A DNA stretch of 64,000 nt from Leucosporidium creatinivorum (taxonomy: Eukaryota > Basidiomycota > Microbotryomycetes > Leucosporidiales > Leucosporidiaceae). The DNA is taken from the NCBI GenBank assembly GCA_001600635.1, contig BCKL01000003.1:509923-573922 (forward strand), given 5' to 3'. Positions 23,665-35,081 of the stretch are shown piece by piece; the stretch's first letter is position 1, and each line of letters begins with the position of its first letter. The notes under the pieces are model-generated. The model ran no database searches, was not told where the DNA came from, and saw only the letters and a list, made by a program, of their open reading frames with translations. Both the position numbers and the translations under genes were made by a program.

Positions 23665-24606
23665 TTACAGTCCGTTGGTCCGCCTGTACGCCTCCAGCTG
23701 CTCAATCGAGATCATCTTCAAACCCCAGTCTCGTGCGAAGGCGAAGCAGTCGTCCCGACGAGCCATACCACCGAGAGGATCGTCGGGCTTGACGAGCTCA
23801 CAGATGATACCTGCTGCCGGTAGTCCAGCGAGCTTGCAGAGATCTGAAGGCGTGCAGACAGGTTAGCGGGGGCGTTTCGAGATGAGGTGCTCGCGAGACG
23901 CACCGACGGAAGCCTCAGTGTGTCCTCTCCGAGCGAGCACGCCACCCTCAACAGCGCGCAATGGTACAAGGTGACCGGGGCGTGAGAAGTCGTCCGGCCG
24001 AGTAGAGGCATCCGCGAGCTTGACGGCGGTGAGAGCGCGATCATGCGCTGAGATGCCGGTGGTGGTTCCTGCAGCGAGAGAGGTCAGCAGGGAGCAAGAT
24101 GGGATAGTGTAGTCTTCAAGATGAAGCTCTCACCATGCTTGTAGTCGCAAGTGACGGTGTAGGCCGTCCGATGCTTCTCCTGGTTGTCCTCAACCATCAT
24201 CTTGATGTCGAGCTCCGCCAATCGCTCAGCAGGCAAGCAGATGCAGATGTAGCCTCTGTAGGATGTTGCCAAAATCACCGAGTCAGCTCCCTTGCTTCTT
24301 CAGCCCTCACTTTACCAAGTCACGAGCCGTCTTCCGGCTTCCACCAGCCCGCGCGGCGGCCGTTGTCGACCGATTCAGCTACAGGACTCACGAGCTGTGG
24401 CGAATAAGCCAGGCCATCTGCTCGGTCGAAATCTCGGAGCCTGCCATGATCAAGTCCCCCTCGTTCTCGCGGTCCATATCATCGACGACGACGACGAACT
24501 TGCCCGCCTTGATGTCGGCAACAGCGTCCTCCACAGGGTCGAGCTCGAAGCTGGCTGTTGAAGGGTTGGCGACTCGCTGAGGTGCTGCTGTGAATCGTTG
24601 CGACAT
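23665..24606 (-). CDS. RIB3: 3,4-dihydroxy-2-butanone 4-phosphate synthase (riboflavin synthesis)
   Basis: Four exons give about 230 residues, the usual size. The enzyme turns ribulose 5-phosphate into 3,4-dihydroxy-2-butanone 4-phosphate plus formate, the four-carbon unit for lumazine synthase. Signature sequences are present: [15 protein letters not shown], with the acidic metal-binding residues, [32 protein letters not shown], and [21 protein letters not shown]. The start is [10 protein letters not shown]; the stop is at 23665-23667. Intron 1 (24256-24391, 136 nt) is twice the local norm. It converges with the GATA gene, with 277 bp between stops. Confidence 0.95.
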
Positions 24607-24834
24607 GGCGAGATGAGCGAGATGATGAGAGCAGAGTCAACCAGCCGGCGGACTTTCGACGTTGGACCTTCGGCTTTGGCGATCCGTAAGCGGCCTCTCT
24701 CGGGCGCTTGATCATTTAGTAATGTGGAGCGATTTGCAAGCGGGTTGACAGAGGGAAGGAGGGGAATATTGAACGAGTGAGGGGTCATAAAGGGAGGAAC
24801 GAACGAATAACTATACAGAACTGAACAGAGGTCG

Positions 24835-27800
24835 TCAAACTGGCATGCGACGAACCGAGGAGACTCCGCTCCACACCGCCCTGCAAAACGTGAGAGGTCA
24901 GCGGCAAGCTACAGCAGACGATATCGACTTGAACTCACGCTTCGATCCATCCCGAGATGCCCTCGCGCACCATGCCGCCGCCCAATCCGCCAGCGACGAC
25001 TCCTTCTCCCCAGCTGGTGTGCCCCAGATCGCTCTGCGAGAACGAAACTTGGAAGGGGGCAAAGTGGTGGTGATGGGTGATGGGGAAAAGCCAGCTTCCG
25101 CTCTGGGGGAGAGGAGGCAGCGGTTAGCTTCGAGCGACCTCGTCGGAAGGGGGAAATCTCACGATGAATCCGGTGAGGTAGACGGTGGCGGTGTAGAGGA
25201 AGAAAGTCATCGAAGACTCGAGGATTTGAGCGACGTAGGGTTTCGCCAAGTCGGGGAACACCTGCGGAGTCGATGAGAGTAAATCAGCACAGAGATCCGT
25301 GAGCCGGGACGACAGAACAGCGACTCACGCTGACGAGAAGCGCAGGACCTTGTACAGCAGCCCGGCTGCCCATCCTCGTTGCCCAACGCCCAGCTCGTCG
25401 AGCTCCCGCACCAAGCTGGACGGCACTCGTCGACGAGATGGGCCGAGTCATCGTCGGCGCCGCGGTCGGTCCAGCCTTCTGCGCCTCGATGAACTGCTCG
25501 AAGGTGGCGATGTCGACTCCAAGCTCGTGTGCGAGCTCGCGTTGGAGTTCTTCAGGCGTCTTAGGAGGTGCAGGCTCCTCCAGGACGGTCTCGGTCTGAG
25601 CTGCGACGGTGGGAGCGGCGATGAGGTCGATGTTGACGCTGCTGAGGTCCGTCTGGATGTCCATCTCGCGAGTGGGGATGGGATCGGTTTGTGTCTCCTC
25701 ATCGACGACGATGGTGGTCTCCTGGACGTGGGTGATGGTTGGCTCGGAGGGAGTGGACTTGAGCGCGCGCTTCTTCTTCTGCGACACGGAGGTCAGCACC
25801 TGCCGGTAGCACGAGACCAGCAGCAAGCTTACGATGCGACGATGGGTGGTGACGACGATGTCGTCGACCTCATCCTCCCCCTCTGTCTCCTCCTCATCGC
25901 TCTCCAGCTCGTCGTCGTCCTCATCGGGTCCGGTCGCAGCCAGCCTCCTCGCAAGCTCCTTGCCGAGACTCTTGCTCATCGAGCCGAGGCCGTCGATTCC
26001 TGAAGAGCCACCGCTGCTGTGGCCTTCGAGGATCGTGCTCTTGCGGTGGGCCGAGCGCATCTCGTCGAGGTCGAAGCGCAGCCGGTCGATGGTCTCCTTG
26101 AGGACGAGCTGTTGAGGTGCAGGAAGGGGGTTAGAGTACTGAACACGAGAGTACAATACAGGCGACTCACGTTCTCTTGCTTCTGATCATCGAGCGAGTC
26201 CTGAGCGCGACGAGCGACGACGAGGTCACCCTCAAGTCTGTTGATGGCGCCCTGCAGAAGCTCTCGATCCCGCTCGAATTGTTGCACCTGTTGACCATGC
26301 GTATGGGCCGCCTCCTCGGCAGCTCGGTTCTCCTGTTGTGGTGAAGCGATTCAGCTTTCACTCGGTCGAACTCTTCACCGCCGAACTTACCCTTCTCGTC
26401 TCAGCAACCAAGTTCCTCAGCTTCTCCGCCTCCTCGCACTGCGCCGTATAGTTACGCTTCATCCCTTCGTAGGACTCGCGACTTCGTTCGAGCGACTTGG
26501 TGAGCTTCGTAATGTCGCTCTCGAGCGAACTGATTTGGGCGAGGTGCTGCTTCTCGGCGCCACGAAGCTCCTTCTCCTCGCGACGCTTGACAAGCAGCTC
26601 GGCGCGAGCCTGTACGGAGGGGAATCGTCAGCGCCTGACCTTGAGAAGCGGAAGCAGCTCCATACTGACCTCCTCGAGTCGGCTCTCGAGCTCGCTGTGC
26701 TCCTGCTCGTAAGAGTTGGCGCTCGTCTCGAATCTCGCCTCGGCCTCCTTGAGCTTTCTCGAGAGTCTGAAGGTGAATAGCGAGGGTCAGCGATCGTCCT
26801 GGGCGAAATGAGACAGACAGCACTCACTCTGCAGCCTGGCGGACCAGAATCTGATACTGATCGACGAACATCGAATCGGGCCTTCCACTAGGGCTACCTC
26901 CGAAGCTGAAACCGCTCCCACCGGCGAAGCTCTCGGGGCGGAACATGCCCTCGTTGCCGACTCCCTCGCCAGCGAAGAGTCGGCCGCTGCCGAGCGAGTT
27001 GAGGCTGTTGTTGGAGGCTGTGGAGCCTTGTCGGCGCATAAGGGCGCTCTGGTAGGAGCGATCGGGCGTGTCGGGGTCGTAAGGGTTGTTGTAGATGGGG
27101 GACGAGGCGACGAGGTCGTGAGCGGGGATCAAGTCGCGAATCGGTGAAGAAGGGGGAGGAGTGGTGAGATCGGCGGAAGGCGAGGTGGGTGTAGCATGGT
27201 AAGAAGTCGTGTCAAGAGCGGAGAGAGGCGAGGTAGGGTCGGTGAGAGAGGTAGGATGGGTTTCGGGCGAGGCGAGAGGGTTGACGTCGCCCGCTTGACG
27301 ACTGGACGGTCGACTCGAGGAGGACGAATCGAGGCTGTTGGTACTGCTAGAGAGCGAGCGACCAAACACAGGCGAGGAGGATCCATCTCCAAGAGCGGAG
27401 AACGACGAGGAAGATCCCGAGAGCTTCTTGCTCCGGTCGCCCGTCTCGTTCGGCGTCGGGCTGCGGGCGAGGAGCGGGCTGCTGGACCTCGAGTGGCTCG
27501 GACTGATGGGCTCTTCGGATCCGGCTCGACCTCCGGACTGGTCCTGACTCTGACGGCGACGACCAGGCGCCACGGGGCGGCTGTGGCGAAGCGACGAGTG
27601 GGACTTGTCGAGGCTTCCGCCGGCGGACGATCCGGGTCGATGGCCGAGAAGCTCGAGGGGAGACGAGCGTTGACGGAAGGACAGCGAGGACGATATCTTG
27701 TGACCTTTGACGAAGCTGCCCTCGGTAGATGAAGTCGAAGAGGCGAGGTTGGACGCCGAGTCGGAGGAAGGGAGAGTCGGCGTGTGCGGAGGACTGGCAA

Positions 27801-30340
27801 CATCGACGGGGCTACCGAACTGCGCGACGCTTGGCGGCTGAGGGGTATGATCTTGCGTGGTGTCGTATTGATCGTTACAGGGGATGGCAGGATGCGAGCG
27901 AGGCGAAGGCGGGTTGGAGAGCTCCCCCTCGCCTTCGAGCAGGCTCGGCTGCTTCCCTTCCGACTTAACCGATCCAGCATCGTCCGCCTCTCCATCCGTG
28001 ACCGAGCTCGAGACGCTGGAGACCGAGGAAGCGCGCGACCGAGAGCGAGGAGCCCTCAAGGCTTCGAGGCGGGTGGTGTCCTCGGGCGTAGGAGCTGGCT
28101 CGGGTAGGTTGGCGGTACCGATGACAACTCGGAGGAGGTCTCTGAAGGCGCCGGAGGACTCTCCAGCGACGCGGTCGAGGAGGACCCTCTTGTACTTCTG
28201 CTTAAAGGCGCCTTGCACGAGGAGGAAGCGAGGGCGATCCCAATGAAGGCGAATGAGGCTGCGAGGGGAGACAAGTCAGCTTCCAGCTGTCGAGTCGGGG
28301 ATGCGAGTACAACTAACCGCCAAGTAAGAGCTTCGTTGCGAGTCCCAGCTCCCTCCATGGTCTTCTCGAGCATCTTGGCATCGCGCCCTGCGAAGACGAG
28401 CGATTCAGCTCGAGTCCTGTCATCTCGTCAATAAGCTACTCACAGACTCCAGGACCGTCCTTGAAGTTCTTGCCATTCTCGACAGCAAAGAGGAGGAGCT
28501 TCTCGAGCGTGCCGTTGAAGACCTGCTTGATGGCACGCGTGAGGGTGGTCGGCGAATGCTTGCGGAACTCGACGGTGATCAGGTGGATGTGAGCTGGTGA
28601 GCGGGCGAGGAGGATCTTGGTGCTGTGCGCAGGAGCGGAGGTCAGCGTTCCTACTCGCCTTTTGGAAGCGAAGGAACACGTACACGAGGTCGCTGTTCCC
28701 TCCCTTCCTCAATGCGACCTTGAGCTGATCGACATCCTCCCTCAACAGCTTCGCACGCTGCTCCTCTGTCCTCCCTCCCGCTCCTCCACCCTCTCCCTCG
28801 CCTGCATCGCCTTGATCCTCCCACTTGCCCTGCAGAGCCACCTCCCACGCCTTCTTGAGCTTGGCGTTGGTGCTGTAGGCCGACATGACGGTCGATTCGA
28901 GGCTCTTGGGCTTGATGGGAGAGGCGGCGGATCCGATGGAGCGGCGACGGTAGGCTGCGCGGAGGATGGCGAGCGCCGAGGGAGGTCGGCCGATGAGAAG
29001 GTCGACCAGGAGCGTCTGCAGAAGAGCCCAGTCAGCTTCTCTCTCCCGCAAATAACGGACCGGCTTACCTCATTGCGCGTAGTCCCATCAAGAGCCTTGC
29101 CGATGAGGTAGACGTCGAAGTTGAGCGGTCCCATCACCAAGCCCTTGAGAGCGTACTCGACTGCGAATGAAAGTCGGTCAGTCACGAGGAGAGGGAGGAA
29201 GAACGTGCGACCCACTGTTACCACGAAGGCTCTTCTCCGAGCTGATGAGCTGCACCAGTGACTTGTCGAACTTGTCGTGGTAGGCTCGGTCGATGGCCCG
29301 GATCTGAGGGAACGTCTTGTCGGCGAGGACGGTGATGATGTCCTTCTCTCGGGTCTGTCGCTTGTCAAGCTCGTCAGTGAGGCTCGTCGTATGTCACCCA
29401 AAGCTCCAATTCACCCCCAAGCCTTGAGTAGCGACTCGCAGCTTGTCGGCCTCTGCTTCGGCGTTGAAGCCCGCTCCGAGTGGTCCGTCGAGCTGCACAC
29501 CGAGATAAGTTCCTCCGCGGGCTACGACGATATCGGTGAGATCTGGTTGAGCACCCGTAGGAGATCCAGGCGAGTAGGACAGGGCGGAGAGGAGGGAGCG
29601 CCGCTTGCTCAGCTTCGAAGGGCTCGCGGGCGGTGGGGTCGACATGGCGAGGTTGCTGGCGGATGGGGTGGAGGTGGTGCGTCGACGAGGAGCTGGACTG
29701 CCGTCTGCGACGCTGGGAGCTGTGTCGGGAGCGAGCATGGAGGGCGTCACGGCCGGGGAAGGAGTGTCGAGCTCGACAGAGGGCGCCGGAGCAGGCGGAG
29801 CGCTCTGACTGTTGGATGAGCCCATCGCCTGGATGATGCCCACAAAATCATCGACCCCAACCCGTGCGTCGCCCGCTGCTCCAGCAAAGTAGGCCAGCTG
29901 CTGCTTCTCGTCCTCCGTCAACAGCTGGATGTTTCGTCGCGCCTCAAAGGCGTCGATGAGGGCGGGCAGGGCCGAGATGGGCGCCGTTCGTTCGTGTGGT
30001 TCCAACGCATCTTGATGAGGTGACGAGCTGGCAGCGTACGAGTCGAACAGCTCGCTGAGCTGATCCATCAGTTCGAACACTGAGCGCCGAAACTGTCGAG
30101 CGAGGGCAGCTGTGAGCGAGGCAAGCAGGTAGGCGGGTACAGCGATACATACTGGTGTAGTCTGGACGTTGAGGCGCTAGTATGGACGACGAGGCGGGTC
30201 AGCTCATGGGAAGTTGAAGGAAAGCAGCGCGTCTGGTGGCTTCGAAAGCTCACGGGTGTGGGAGGTGGGGTCGCCTGCAGCAACATCACTTGATCAGCAG
30301 CGAGCTCTTCTGCTGTAGCTGGTTTCACTTGACTGACCAT
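24835..30340 (-). CDS. Very long annexin with acidic/Ser-rich linker and C-terminal coiled coils
   Basis: Roughly 15-18 exons join into a protein of about 1,450 residues, against about 320 for a plain annexin. From the likely start (MVSQVKPATAEEL, 30340) there is a helical, EF-hand-like region (LFDSY...ARVGVDDFVGIIQAM) and a Ser/Pro linker. Four annexin repeats follow at about 29470-28100: repeat 1 with TQGLGVN and IITVLADKTFPQIRAIDRAY; repeat 2 with GPLNFDVYLIGKALDG and LLIGRPPSALAILRAAY, carrying an inserted charged loop; repeat 3 with LLARSPAHIHLITVEF; repeat 4 with EKTMEGAGTRNEALTW and FKQKYKRVLLDRVAGE. Next are about 400 Ser/Pro-rich residues (27900-26900), coiled coil (26830-26100), an acidic piece, and a tail with a hydrophobic segment SMTFFLYTATVYLTGFI, ending at 24835. 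Annexins bind phospholipid in a calcium-dependent way; only repeats 1 and 4 keep GxG-type loops. The tail could belong to a separate gene, but phases join without a gap. Confidence 0.75.
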
Positions 30341-30813
30341 TGCCGTGGCCTCCGGTGAGCTGTTTGAGACGAGTCGGCCTCAGCTCGCGCTCGGGGCGCG
30401 GTGCGTCTTCTTGATGAGCCGAGGAAGGGGGGAGTAGACTGTTGAGGTGTAGTAGAGCCGTAGGCGAGTTGTCCAAGCAAAGTAGCGAGAGTTCAAGAGG
30501 TGCAGAAAGCGAGTCGAGCTGAAGCGAAGCGAGAGGTTGAAGGACAAGAGGGAGCCGTCCCTCGCGCCAGGAGGTCATGCCGTTCGCGAATGCTCCAAAC
30601 TCGCAAGGGGCAGCCAGTGACCACGAATAGCTAATACAGGTCGCAGGAGTGGTCGTCCATTCGTCCCAGAGCACTCCACCAGCCCCTGCGGTCTCCCTCT
30701 GACCCTCGTAGGCTCTCTCGCTCTCGCCGAGCCTGCTTCATACTCCCAATCTGCTGCAGAACAGAAAAGAGTCAGCTCGAGAAGAGTCAAAAGATTCAGA
30801 GACGAGCTCACCT
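30341..30813. other. Intergenic region upstream of the annexin gene
   Basis: A minus-strand frame of 126 codons covers most of this stretch and includes a plausible piece (PERELRPTRLKQLTGGHGN) that reaches the proposed annexin ATG. It could be leader sequence or extra N-terminal coding sequence. Nothing else is seen. Confidence 0.4.
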
Positions 30814-31788
30814 CTACCATCCAGCGTCCTGCAGCCTGCGCATCTCCGCCTCAACCTTGGTCTCCCCCTCGGTGATCTTCTCGGCCCTGCTCCTCACGAC
30901 GTTCTTCCTCTTCTTCAAGCCCATCGGCAGCCTCATACCACTCTTGCCATCTCCCTCCTCGGCGTCGCCCGGTCCTCCATTCTTGACGATGGCCTCCAAC
31001 CGCTCAATCTCGGCGCGAGACTTGCGAGCACCGCGGTACCTCGTGCTCTGCACGCCGTACTTCTGTCCATCTCCAATCTTGAGCATCTTGCGATCGCGCG
31101 CCTCCTCCATCGTATCGCGCATGAAGTGCTCGTTGCACCACTCGCGCCCGCGCTCCTCGGGGTACCAGAACGGTTCGGCGAGCCCGACGAGCACCTTCTT
31201 GTAGTTCTTGGTGCCGCCGGACCGCGAGTAGCCTCCACCGATGGGGTTGCGCTTCATCGCCGACTGGTAGTTGATGGTGCGCAGGCTGGTGATGCCCAGG
31301 CCGTAGATGTTTTTGAGGTAGTTGGAGATGTCGGGCTTGGTGAGGCGCAGGTCGGTGCGGAAGGTGGCCGTGTAGGGATCGTCGGCGTGTGGTCCCGTGT
31401 TGCGCACCAGCCGCATGAAGACGGATGGTAGGAAGATCTTGACCTCGCCGCCCGTCGCCTGCTCGAAAGTGCCGAGAGCGCCTCCCTCCTTGAGCTCGGT
31501 AAGGCTGAGAGCCTTGCGCGGTCGGTTGGGTGTCCTGCCCTTCACGCGCGACGAGTTCTTGCCGAAGCGATCGGCCTTGGGCTGCTCGACGGGGGCGGGG
31601 ACAATGTAAGGGTTCTTGGCCTGCTTCTTGCTGGAGTTTGTAGGGGAAGCGGCGCGACGGGAGGTGACCGAGGGGGGGTTGTAGGAAGAGTCGACGACGG
31701 TAGCCAATGCTCGTGAAGTTGAAGGGATGGGCGAGGCAGCTGGGCGGAGAAGCGCTAGTGCTCGTGCGGTTTTCCGAAGAGCTTGCAT
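30814..31788 (-). CDS. Mitochondrial large-subunit ribosomal protein uL23m
   Basis: This intronless frame of 324 residues starts MQALRKTARALALL, an arginine-rich, acid-free mitochondrial presequence. The uL23 core is clear: VKIFLPSVFMRLVRN, then FRTDLRLTKPDISNYLKNIYG and ITSLRTINYQSAMKRN, matching the fungal mitochondrial L23 (yeast Mrp20) fold that binds 23S rRNA near the polypeptide exit. The C-terminal extension is basic (LKKRKNVVRSRAEK). The stop at 30814 is about 470 bp from the likely start of the annexin gene on the same strand, and the two are separate genes. Confidence 0.92.
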   Translation of the reverse strand: MQALRKTARALALLRPAASPIPSTSRALATVVDSSYNPPSVTSRRAASPTNSSKKQAKNPYIVPAPVEQPKADRFGKNSSRVKGRTPNRPRKALSLTELKEGGALGTFEQATGGEVKIFLPSVFMRLVRNTGPHADDPYTATFRTDLRLTKPDISNYLKNIYGLGITSLRTINYQSAMKRNPIGGGYSRSGGTKNYKKVLVGLAEPFWYPEERGREWCNEHFMRDTMEEARDRKMLKIGDGQKYGVQSTRYRGARKSRAEIERLEAIVKNGGPGDAEEGDGKSGMRLPMGLKKRKNVVRSRAEKITEGETKVEAEMRRLQDAGW

Positions 31789-32858
31789 TGTGAGCTGTAG
31801 CAGATACTAGAGTCAGCTAGAGTGCTCTACCAAGGCTCTGTAGGTCATCAACGAGCTTACTGTGCTGTGAGGTGCGAAGGCGACGAGATGAGGAGGAGCT
31901 GAGAAGCGCGCCTTCGGAATCTCGAGACTGGGTCGCGAGAGCCGACCTTCGCAGCGGGTCCGGCGCTCAAGAGCTAGCTCGGCAGGTTGGAAGTGCAGTC
32001 CAAGCTGTTTGGACTCGCTTTAGATGTACAGAGCTAGTCGGAAGGCCTCAATGTGGCCTCCTCGGTCCCTTCGCAACCGCATCTTCTGCGCCCGTTCTCT
32101 CCTTGCCCTCGCTGCTCTGGGACAGGTTCTACACTGCTGGAAGGCAGTAACACACAGCTTGCAGTAAACGCGAGCCGAGCAAGAACGTCCTCCCGTGACG
32201 TGACTGCAGGACCTCTCAACGGCCTCCGCCGAAGCCGAGCTTTTCGCCGCTCTCAGTCAGACGTCTCTGTCACTCCCTACTTCCTCCCGGCAGGGCGCTC
32301 GCTGATGTCAGTAGCAGCTCGAGTACCTTGAGTAACTATTTGGATCTTGCGCGGGACTACAGTGGTGATAGTACAAGCGCGAGGGACCGCCGAAGGGGCG
32401 CTGGCGAAAAGCTCGGCGCGAGGCAGGATGGAAGAAAGCAAGGAGGCCACGCTGTAGGTTGTTCGGTCGTGACGAAGGCCAAGAGGTAAGGTGACTCGTC
32501 AGCAGCCAGGTGACTGTTTATAGACATCACCTGACTGCCATTGGTCAAGGCTCAAGCCCTCGGCGGTGACTTGTCGCTCGGCGGAGGAAGCGAGGGGCAC
32601 CCTTGGCCGTGCTGTTTCGGTGCTGCAGAGCAGGCCGGAAGGCAGTTGCAGCTGTTTCGAACAAGCCATCGCCGAGCGATCTCGCTCCCCAGCTTTGCTG
32701 ATGTCAACCACTTTTCGTCCTGTTCCTCAGAGCCTCGCGAAGCGCTGCCGCTCCGCTTCCCCAGTCGGCCGATCCATAAGAAGCTGACCTGCTTTTCTCT
32801 CTCTCTCCTTCCTGCGCTTTACTCGTTGCTTCTGCTTCCACCATATCGTCCTACAACC
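31789..32858. promoter_or_regulatory. Divergent promoter region, uL23m / Zn2Cys6 gene
   Basis: About 1.07 kb lies between two divergently transcribed genes. A minus-strand leader intron is likely just above the uL23m start (CTGAC-type branch near 31812). The last 90 bp before the Zn2Cys6 ATG are C/T-rich. No coding signal is seen. Confidence 0.5.
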
Positions 32859-33950
32859 ATGCGTCACTCAAGCACCAAGGGCAAGCACATCACGCTCACG
32901 GAGCCGGCCCTCCCCAAAGGTGCGCCGAGCCATCTCCAAATCTGGGATCTCCCACACTCCAGGACGTTCTGTAGCTGATCCCACGTTTGCCGCTACTTTC
33001 CACGACATTTTCGCTGCTTTCTAGGTCAGGCCTGCGTGTGTTGCAAAACCCGTAAGGTGCGATGCGATGCAGTTAAGCCAGCCTGTGGCTCTTGCCGGCG
33101 GACTGCTCGGTTCGAAGGCCGAGACGAGAGTGAGGTCGTCTGCGCCTACCTACCAGGAAGGAAATGCGGCACCCGGCGTCGTCGAAAGGCCTCCACCGAA
33201 GCTGAAGTCATCACTCCTCCGCCCGAGCCGACCGAAGCTGTCCCTTTCACGTTACCAGAGCTCCGTGAGTCGCCCTCGCCTTCGGTCGCCGTTTTGGTCA
33301 CCCCGCTGACCTGACGCCTATCCCCGTTTCCAGCGCCTTTGGATGGACAATACGAGCACTACCCCTCGGCTGCTCTGCTGTTGATGAACCACAACCATCT
33401 TGCCAGGACGGACACCAACTCGAGCGACTGGTCCGACTTCTCGGCGAGGAGTGGCGAGGTCGGCTCGTCCTCTGCTTCCACCGCCAACACCACTCCCTCT
33501 CCCACCTCGCCCAAAGCCTTCGAGCCTCTCGACGCCCACGACTCGACCTTCTCCACCCTATCCTTCCCCTTCGCTCCCATCCCAGCTCCCTCGACCCTCC
33601 CCCTGCCCCCTCTCCCTCCCCTCGATTCGACCTCCTACTTCGACGCCCTCAACTATGCGCGCTCCACAACCACCTCCTACGCCGCTCCCACAGTCGAGCC
33701 TCAAGCCCCTCTCCCCACGCAATACCCCTCCTTCAACCCCTTCTCCTTTTTCGCTCTCCCCCCTCCGCCGAGCACGACGGGCTACTTTGACCTCCCACCG
33801 CCACCATTAGTCGATCAGCAGCAACAAGGGTGGTCGGATGTAGCGCAGACCAGTGCGTTGGATTTCGATTGGAGCATGGGAGCCATGAGTGGTGTGCCGT
33901 TCACGCCGGGAGTGCTGGATTGGGAGGCGCTGGCCTCGGCGACGGCTTAG
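32859..33950 (+). CDS. Zn(II)2Cys6 binuclear-cluster transcription factor
   Basis: Three exons (32859-32919, 33025-33264, 33334-33950) give 305 residues. The first exon encodes only MRHSSTKGKHITLTEPALPK. The cluster is at residues about 23-60: C-x2-C-x6-C (CVCCKTRKVRC) followed by C-x2-C (CGSC) and a last cysteine after a longer loop, in the form used by fungal Gal4-type DNA-binding domains. The remainder is Ser/Pro/Tyr-rich with acidic aromatic patches (ALDFDWSMG, VLDWEALASATA) that look like an activation domain. There is no fungal-specific middle homology region, so the protein is short for its class. A decayed copy of its 5' end lies 1.6 kb downstream. Confidence 0.9.
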
Positions 33951-34532
33951 ATTTGCTTTCGAGACTCCCTTTAGATTGTACATGCTTCGTACTTAGATTT
34001 AGTTTACAACTGTCGTTTGAACATAGAGTAGTATACAACACGACTTTACTCATCAGTAACCCAGCTTTCGCCTTCGTCACCGGGAAAAAACGACCTCGCA
34101 AGCCGAGCACCGAGATGACCGAAGCTGGCGGGCGATCTTGCTGTTCACGAAGGGTGAGGGAGCTGGTAACATCGAGAACGAATCGAACCGTGACTTGTGA
34201 GTGAGTAGAACTGCTATACATCTGTAGCACTCTTCTTTGCCTCCACACCAGCCCAGCGTGAGCCGACCGAGCCAGCACTTCGCCGAGGCGAGGAGCGAGG
34301 GGCGCGGGGAGAATACTAGGAGGTTCATCTGAGCTCGCTGCAGCGTACTGGGAGCTGCGAAGGTACAAGAAGCTAGTATACTCCATTTCGGTACACCTCG
34401 AGCTACCGCAAAGCGAGGCGACCCTCCGAGGTCGTGCTCCGAAATACTGAATTCGAAGTGCCAAGTCTTCCTTCCCTATGGTCGCTCTTGATTCCATCGC
34501 TTTTGCTTCTTATACTATATCCTCCTGCAGCC
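33951..34532. other. Spacer between Zn2Cys6 gene and its decayed copy
   Basis: The first part is the 3' UTR of the Zn2Cys6 gene (A/T-rich near 33960-34060). Minus-strand frames through this stretch look like chance frames. The last 60 bp resemble the leader of the parent gene only loosely (short C/T-rich segments before the ATG). Confidence 0.4.
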
Positions 34533-34788
34533 ATGCGTCACTCGAGCACCAAGGGCAAGCACATTCATCTCCCCGAACCCGCTCTGCCCCAAGGTGCCCC
34601 GAGCCATCTCCGAATCTTGGGATCTCTCACACTCCAGGACGTTCTGTAGCTGATCGCACGTTTTGCCGCTACTTTCCACGACATTTTTTTTCGCTGGCTT
34701 TCTAGGTCAGGCTTAGTGGCCGATGTTGAGCTAGGAAACTTGCGCTTTCGATGCAGCCTGTGGCTCGTGGTCAAGGAGGACGGCTCGG
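34533..34788 (+). pseudogene. Truncated, decayed duplicate of the Zn2Cys6 gene 5' end
   Basis: The stretch repeats exon 1, intron 1 and the first part of exon 2 of the gene at 32859. Exon 1 reads MRHSSTKGKHIHLPEPALPQ (three changes in 20 residues). The intron is nearly the same apart from a longer T run and scattered changes. After the acceptor the sequence keeps GTCAGGC but reaches a TAG at the second codon, and the C-V-C-C part of the cluster is gone; similarity returns for GATGCAG and CCTGTGGCTC and fades after GGACGGCTCGG, near a CG dinucleotide run at 34788-34800. Exon 3 has no counterpart. This is a partial tandem duplication that has lost coding ability. Confidence 0.85.
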
Positions 34789-35081
34789 CGCGCGCGCGCG
34801 GAGGGTCGCCAGACAGACGAGGTAGCGTGGTGCTGGTTTCCTTTTGCATCATCTACGACTGAGCGAGTCAAGAGTAAAGCGAGCGAAGGGAAAAGGGGAT
34901 ATCGAGGAAGCCGAGCGGGAAAGGGGGGGTAACTAGTCACAGCGAAGGGGGGAAGGAGGGGGCACATATCGAGAGGGAGGACCGGGTACTGAGAGCAGAC
35001 GAGGGTTGCGAGAGCGACTGGGAGACGGCGAGGATCCGAAAGAAGGAAGGGGGTATCTTGTAGAGCGCGGGCGGGGGAAGC

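Noticed and set aside
24835-25283. A separate small membrane-protein gene downstream of the annexin
   Set aside because: No start codon of its own in good context, and exon phases join the annexin reading path without a gap; kept only as an alternative.
34788-34800. CG dinucleotide run as a possible Z-DNA or recombination site
   Set aside because: The run is only about 12 bp and has no further support.
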